Origin: Carya illinoinensis | Taxonomy: Eukaryota > Streptophyta > Magnoliopsida > Fagales > Juglandaceae | Assembly (NCBI RefSeq): GCF_018687715.1 | Contig: NC_056758.1 | Span: forward strand, 3,286,001 to 3,350,000 | Direction of reading: 5' to 3' | Length of the DNA: 64,000 bases | In this document: positions 59,073 to 64,000 of the stretch, in pieces | How the letters are laid out: each line of letters begins with the position of its first letter | Numbering within the stretch: position 1 is the stretch's first letter | Made by a program: the position numbers and the translations under genes | The notes under the pieces: model-generated | What the model saw: only the letters and a program-made list of their open reading frames with translations | Told to the model about the DNA's origin: nothing | Database searches by the model: none

Positions 59073-60347
59073 TTTACTAAACCAGGAAACTAGTGTATGA
59101 CCTAAGAAATGACATGCTCCACTAGTGTTTTTTCGAACTATTTTATAGCCAGCATAATCTGTATCTGTGTAGCTGATTAGATCGAAAGATGTGTGCTTAG
59201 GGTACCATAACCCTAGGTTAATTGTACCACTAAAATATCTAAGAATGTGCTTAACTGCAATTAAATGTAATTCTTTTGGAGATGATTGAAAGAGTGCACA
59301 TAAGCACACACTAAACATAATATCTGGTCTACTAGCTGTTAAATATAATAAGCTACCAATCATACCTCGATATATCTTCGAGTCAACTGACTTACCGGAT
59401 TCATCTTTATCAAGTTTAGTTGATGGGCTCATTCGTGTTCCAATTTCCTTAGCATTTTCCATCCCAAACTTCTTCAATAATTCCTTAATATATTTTGATT
59501 GATTGATGAATGTCCCACTTTTTACTTGCTTAATTTGCAATCCGAGAAAAAATGTAAGTTCTCCCATCATGCTCATATCAAATTTTTCCTGCATAGTCTT
59601 AGCAAAAACTTAACACATATTTTCATTAGTAACACCAAATATTATATCATCAACATAAATTTGAATCAAAAGAATATCATCATTTTCATATTTAATTAAA
59701 AGAGTTCTGTCGATTTTTCCTCTTGAAAAACCTTTTTCAATCAAGAAACTACTGAATCTCTCGTACCAAGCGCTAGGAGCTTGTTTAAGTCCATATAGTA
59801 CTTTTGTGAGTTTAAAAACATGATTTGGAGAAATATGATTTTCAAAACCTGGAGGTTGCTCAACATATACCTCTTCATTTATAAAACCATTTAAGAAAGC
59901 ACTTTTAACATCCATTTGAAAAAGTTTGAAATCTTTATAACAAGCATATGCAAGTAGAATTCGAATAGTTTCTAATCTTGCGACAGGTGCATATGTCTCA
60001 TCATAATCGATTCCTTCTTCTTGATTAAAACCTTGGGGTACAAGTCGAGCCTTATTTCTAGTAATGACTCCGAACTCATCTTTCTTGTTTCTAAAAACCC
60101 ATTTTATTCCAATAATAGTATGATTTTTAGGTTTAGGAACAAGTGTCCAAACATCATTTCTTTCAAATTGATTCAACTCTTCTTGCATAGCTAGAATCCA
60201 AGATTCATCAAGAAGTGCGTCATCAATATTTTTGGGTTCAATTTGAGATAGAAAAGCAGTATGATTGCAAATATTTCTAAGAGATGATCGAGTACTTACA
60301 CCTTGTGAAGGTTCTCCCAAAATTTGTTCCATTGGATGATCTTTCAC
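59073..60347 (-). pseudogene. Sirevirus RT and RNase H N-terminal part
   Basis: Leftwards from 60347 the reading shows the pre-RT block ([20 protein letters not shown]), [35 protein letters not shown] with a catalytic Asp, [15 protein letters not shown] and [13 protein letters not shown] at 59610-59612 then interrupts. The frame resumes with KFDMSMMGELTFFLGLQIKQ, RPDIMFSVCLCA and the RNase H start (YTDTDYAG, GACHFLGHTLVSWFSK), which is cut by the solo LTR. A TAG at 60354-60356 separates it from the integrase side, where W is expected before the FVKDHP text. Confidence 0.88.
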
Positions 60348-60353
60348 AAATTT

Positions 60354-61721
60354 CTATTGTTTGGTTGCATCTTGTATTAAATTTTGATGATCTTTTCTGA
60401 TGGCTCTATGTTGAACTTCCTCTATTGTTTTCTTTTTGTTGAGATTGAGACTTTCCGTGTTATTTATACCTCCTGTTTCTTCATCAATAGATTTCTTGGA
60501 GAGTGGAGAATTAGATTCATCAAATACTACATGCATAGATTCTTGTACAGTCAAAGTCTTTTTATCGAATACTCTATAAGCTTTACTATTAGTAGAATAC
60601 CCGAGAAAGATACATTCATCAGATTTTGCATCAAACTTGCCTAAATTATCCCTGTCATTCAAAATAAAATATTTGCTTCCAAATACATGAAAGTAACCAA
60701 TGTTGGGCTTTTTCTCATTCCAAATCTCATAGGGGGTTTTATCTAACTTAGACCTTAGCATATCTCTATTTATAACATAACATGCAGTACTTACCGCTTC
60801 GGCCTAAAAATAACTAGGCAAGTTGTTCTCATTAAGCATTGTTCTTACCATCTCTTGAAGAGATCTATTTTTCCTCTCTACTACCCCATTTTGTTGAGGA
60901 GTTCGAAAAGCAGAAAAATTATGCACAAAACCATTTTCATCACAAAATGCTTCAATATTTTTATTAACAAACTCTTTTCCCCTATCATTTTGGATACTTG
61001 AAATAATATAACCCTTTTCATTTTGAATTCTCTTGCATAACTTGGTAAAGACATTATATGCCTCATTTTTATGAACAAGAAAGATGACCCAAGTATATCT
61101 AGAGAAATCATCAACAATAACAAATGCATAATATTTTCCTCCTAAACTTGCAACTCTATTTGGTCCAAAAAGATCCATGTGTATCAGTTGCAATGGTCTA
61201 GTAGTGGAAATATGTTTCTTAGTTTTAAAATAAGTTTTTGTTTGTTTACCAAATTGGCATGCATTATAAATTTTGTCTTTAAGAAAATTTATTTTTGGTA
61301 AACCTCTCACAAGATCATTTTTTGAAAGTTTGGAAATAAGTTCCATGTTGGCATGATCTAATCTTCTATGCCATAACCAACTAGTTTTATTTTGAGCTGA
61401 AAAGCAAATAGCATCTTGTGAGGTAATTTCTTCAAAATCGATTGTATAAACATTATTGTTTATAAAAGTAATAAAACAAATATTACAATCATGATCATTC
61501 AAAATAATGCACTTATCCATTTTGAAAGTAACTGTAAATCATTTATTACATAATTGACTTATGTTCAAAAGATTATGTTTTAGACCTTCAACAATTATGA
61601 GAGAAGATTCATTACCAATTTTACCTATTCCCACGATCTTCCCTTTCGAGTTGTTTCCAAATGTCACGTGTCCTTCTTCTTTAGATCTAAGATCCAAGGA
61701 CTTAGTCTTGTCTCCTGTCAT
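60354..61721 (-). pseudogene. Sirevirus protease end and integrase
   Basis: Protease flap text (HVTFGNNSKGKIVGIGKIG) and LKHNLLNISQLC are followed by the GAG-pre-integrase block (LWHRRLDHANMELISKLS). The zinc-binding pair is damaged: YNACQFGKQTK has lost the second Cys. The integrase acidic triad is present (D in HMDLFGP, D in QNDRGKEF, E in NGVVERKNR). A TAG at 60804-60806 replaces a Trp, after which the frame continues with AEAVSTACYVINR and the GKFDAKSDECIFLGYS block. K/N-rich linker follows to 60356. Confidence 0.88.
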
Positions 61722-62850
61722 GTGTTTTGAACATCCACTATTTAAAAATCACTTGTTTTTGCTTGTGGATGACTTCATGCATACTTATAAAAACAATTAA
61801 AATGATTTTTCTTGGTATCCAAGTTCTTTGGGTCATTTATTTATTAGTATTAGAATAAACAAGATTTTTAGGTACCCATATGGCCCTAACAGTCATTGTA
61901 TGATTTCTTCTAATAAGACAAGTATGATAATTATGACCATTTCTATTACAGAAATTGCAAATAGCATGTGACATATATGAAGAACTTGAATGATTATAAT
62001 AATATCTGTTTTTGACAAAATTATTTTTATGAAAAGAATTTTGATTATTGGTTTTTGATATAGAAGGATTATCAAAAATTTTTTTATAAAGTTTGTATTT
62101 TTATTTTGGCATATATCTCAAGCCTGCCTTGTCAAAAACACATATTTGACTACCAAGAAGTTTTTCAAAATTTCTTTTTCCATTCGTAAAGTTTTCAACA
62201 ATATTTTCTAAATCGGTTTTCTTCTTATTCAATTCAAGATTTTCATCTTTCAAAATGATACTTTCTTTTCTTAAAATATCAATTTCATTTGTTAAAGAAA
62301 AATTTTTCTTTTTCAAAGCAGTATATTTGATACCCAATTTTCAAATTCCTCATAAACTTCTTCTAAAACATTTTACAATTTTTCATATGAAGAATCTTCA
62401 ATATTATCAAGATTTGTTACCTCAATGTCATCTTTAGCCATAAGACAAAGATTTGCTGATTCTCCATTGCTTGCTTCACTATCTGAGCTACTTGAATCAT
62501 CATCCCATGTAGCTTCTTGCCCTTGTTTCGATCTTTCTTTAGCAGAGGACAATCTGGCTTGATATGACCAGGCTTATTACATTTATAACAAATTAAAGTG
62601 TCATTTTTACCTGAATCTTTTTTGGAAAACTTTTTGAAAGATTTCCTCGGATGAATTTTATTTTTCTTTAAGAACCTCTAAATTCTTTTTGTTATCATTG
62701 CAACTTCTTCATCTTTGTCTTCATTTTCATCATCTTCATCACTTTCACTTTCATGAGGAATAGTTTTAAGTGCCAAGCTCTTCTTTGGCTTTCCTTCTTC
62801 TTCTCCTCTTTTCAATGTGTACTCATGGGTGATAAGTGACCCGATGAGTT
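61722..62850 (-). pseudogene. Sirevirus gag C-terminus and protease active-site region
   Basis: A zinc knuckle (CYKCNKPGHIKPDC) lies near 62555-62600 on the minus strand, followed by an acidic stretch. A coiled coil (LRKESIILKDENLELNKKK) lies at 62101-62337 and ends in the VFDKAGL motif. The protease site reads FLNSGCSKHMTGD near 61710-61748: the catalytic Asp of DSG is Asn here, and a TGA at 61749-61751 stands where Trp is expected. Frame changes near 62340 and 61890 break the rest. Confidence 0.75.
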
Positions 62851-62853
62851 CAT

Positions 62854-63450
62854 TCACTTGAGGTCTCTAGCTTCAAGAATCGCTGTCACTTTTGATTCCC
62901 AGCGTTTTGGTAGAGAGTTGAGAATTTTTCTTACTATCTCCACTTTGGAATAAATTTTGCCAAGAGCTGTCAAGCTGTTTATGATGTTAGTAAAACGAGT
63001 GTGCATACTAGAAATAGATTCATCATCATTTATCTTAAACATTTCATATTCATGAGTAAGAATATAAATTTTTGTTTCATTGACTTGCGAAATTCCTTCA
63101 TAAGTAACTTCCAAGTTATGCCAAATTTCTTTTGCCGTAGCACAAGTCATTATTCTATTAAACTCATTTCCATTGAGAGCATTAAATAATAAACTCATAG
63201 CAGTTAAATTCAAAATATAAAATCTATCGTCTTCACGATCAAACTCTTCTTCTTCCTTTTTGACCTTTACTCCATCAACCACTTTTGTTGGAATATAAGG
63301 TCCATTTACAATACATTTCCAGATTTCTCGACCTTGAGCCTGAAGGAATATTCTTATTCTAACTTTCCAGAATGGGTAATTATCTCCACAAAAGAGTGAA
63401 GGCCGACTGCTAGATTGACCTTCACCAAATGAAGCTGAAATGTTAGCCAT
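62854..63450 (-). pseudogene. Sirevirus gag, N-terminal part
   Basis: ATG 63450 opens 198 codons. Copia gag (UBN2-type) features are RPSLFCGDNYPFWKVRIRIFL, IWKCIVNGPYIPT, MSLLFNALNGNEFNRIMTC, AKEIWHNLEVTYEG, YEMFKINDDESISSMHTRF and LNSLPKRWESKVTAI. It ends at a TAA at 62854, short of the zinc knuckle, so the gag is truncated by a stop. It starts 60 bp after the 5' LTR, just past the primer-binding site. Confidence 0.9.
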
Positions 63451-63495
63451 AAGATCTTAACTCGAAAGATAGTTAATCTTATAATAGAGCTCTTA

Positions 63496-63507
63496 GCTCT
63501 GATACCA
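63496..63507 (-). other. Primer-binding site of the Sirevirus
   Basis: TGGTATCAGAGC on the minus strand, complementary to the 3' end of initiator Met-tRNA, two bases after the 5' LTR end. Confidence 0.9.
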
Positions 63508-63509
63508 AT

Positions 63510-64000
63510 TGTTGCCCAGATGACTAACACAAGAGGGGAAGTGAATTGAGTTGTATTAAAAAAATAACAATTATAAATCAAATATATAATATAAAATATA
63601 AACAAAATATGAAATAACAATAAATATAAAGAGTAAGGGTAAGAGAGAAGCAAACTCAGTATGTTAACGAGGTTCGGCCCCACTGCCTACGTCCTCGCCT
63701 CAAGCTACGCCTTAAGGATTCCCAAATTCACTATTCAACCTCCTTCAGGTGGAGATAGAAACCTATTACACCTTTGAACAACACCGCTACAAAGGATCCG
63801 TATAGAACACCCTCTACACTTGCAATCACCTTACACGTGGTGATTCAACTATTCTCCGTGTAGAATACTTTCTACACGCACAAGGGTTATACACACCCTT
63901 TTTCTGATACAAAAGCTGATAGTGGGTAGGTTATCGGAAAACACTCCTCAATGAGTGAAATAAGAACAATACAGCGCAAACTATATCTCTCAAAATGAAT
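63510..64000 (-). repeat. 5' LTR of the Sirevirus (partial, window end)
   Basis: The first 491 bp on the plus strand match 54304 onward and 57672 onward. The rest lies beyond the window. Confidence 0.92.

Larger units (their letters stand above)
54304..64000 (-). mobile_element. Sirevirus-lineage Copia retrotransposon (5' LTR runs off the window)
   Basis: The element reads leftwards: 5' LTR 63510 to beyond 64000, PBS 63496-63507, gag, protease, integrase, RT, RNase H, an extra region of 1.7 kb, polypurine tract (55639-55653) and 3' LTR 54304-55638. The CSKHMTGD-type protease, the GFSRGKID and [10 protein letters not shown] blocks and the long pol-to-LTR region point to the Sirevirus lineage. 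The two LTRs differ by roughly 4% over the first 200 bp by eye. It entered a LINE ORF2; the left flank GAATG (54299-54303) would be its target duplication. A solo LTR of the same family interrupts it at 57672-59072. Confidence 0.92.

Noticed and set aside
1..64000. tRNA, rRNA or CRISPR-like structures
   Set aside because: No cloverleaf gene or rRNA was recognised; the Met-tRNA matches are primer-binding sites of retrotransposons, and the tandem arrays are repeats inside an LTR element, not spacer arrays.

Overview
The window is plant nuclear DNA from a eudicot, probably a woody species. The evidence is spliced genes with GT-AG (and some GC-AG) introns, AT-rich intergenic DNA, Copia LTR retrotransposons primed by initiator Met-tRNA, and L1-type LINEs with a plant RNase H tail. 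Some short dispersed repeats recall families common in Fagales/Juglandaceae, but I cannot fix the species from sequence alone. Four host genes can be supported: a truncated F-box/PP2-B copy (1556-1819, minus), an intact three-exon F-box/PP2-B gene (2939-4025, minus), a complete 20-exon phospholipase D zeta gene (22392-33297, plus; 1100 aa predicted) and a complete 5-exon PP2C of the EGR type (49330-51258, plus; 369 aa predicted).

Layout. 1-8.7 kb: the two PP2-B loci, a TRIM-like element, MITE-like repeats and a possible decayed gene start near 7.75-8.05 kb. 8.9-19.5 kb: a nest. An old minus-strand Copia pol remnant has been split by three later elements: a non-autonomous LTR element with tandem-repeat arrays (9126-12972, TSD TGTAT), a young nearly coding-complete Copia (13268-18503, TSD CATAC) and a GC-rich hAT-like element (18644-19283, 8-bp TSD). 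22.3-33.3 kb: PLD zeta. 34.5-42.8 kb: two LINEs lying head to head, one minus and 5'-truncated, one plus with an internal RT deletion. 42.8-49.3 kb: AT-rich intergenic DNA with MITE-like repeats. 49.3-51.3 kb: the PP2C. 52.7 kb to the end: a LINE fragment interrupted by a minus-strand Sirevirus-type Copia, whose RNase H is itself interrupted by a solo LTR of the same family (TSD TTTAC). This Sirevirus runs off the window in its 5' LTR.

Biology. PLD zeta makes phosphatidic acid and its class acts in membrane-lipid remodelling under phosphate limitation; two P1BS-like sites lie upstream. EGR-type PP2Cs restrain growth under drought. The two families are chromosomal neighbours in Arabidopsis in two duplicated segments (At3g16785/At3g16800 and At3g05630/At3g05640, by locus number). 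This window therefore looks like an ancient gene pair pushed about 16 kb apart by LINEs.

Most unusual signal: between pol and the 3' LTR of the Sirevirus lie two related coiled-coil ORFs on the strand opposite to the element's genes. Each has its own TATA-like box, which suggests an antisense accessory gene that was duplicated in tandem.
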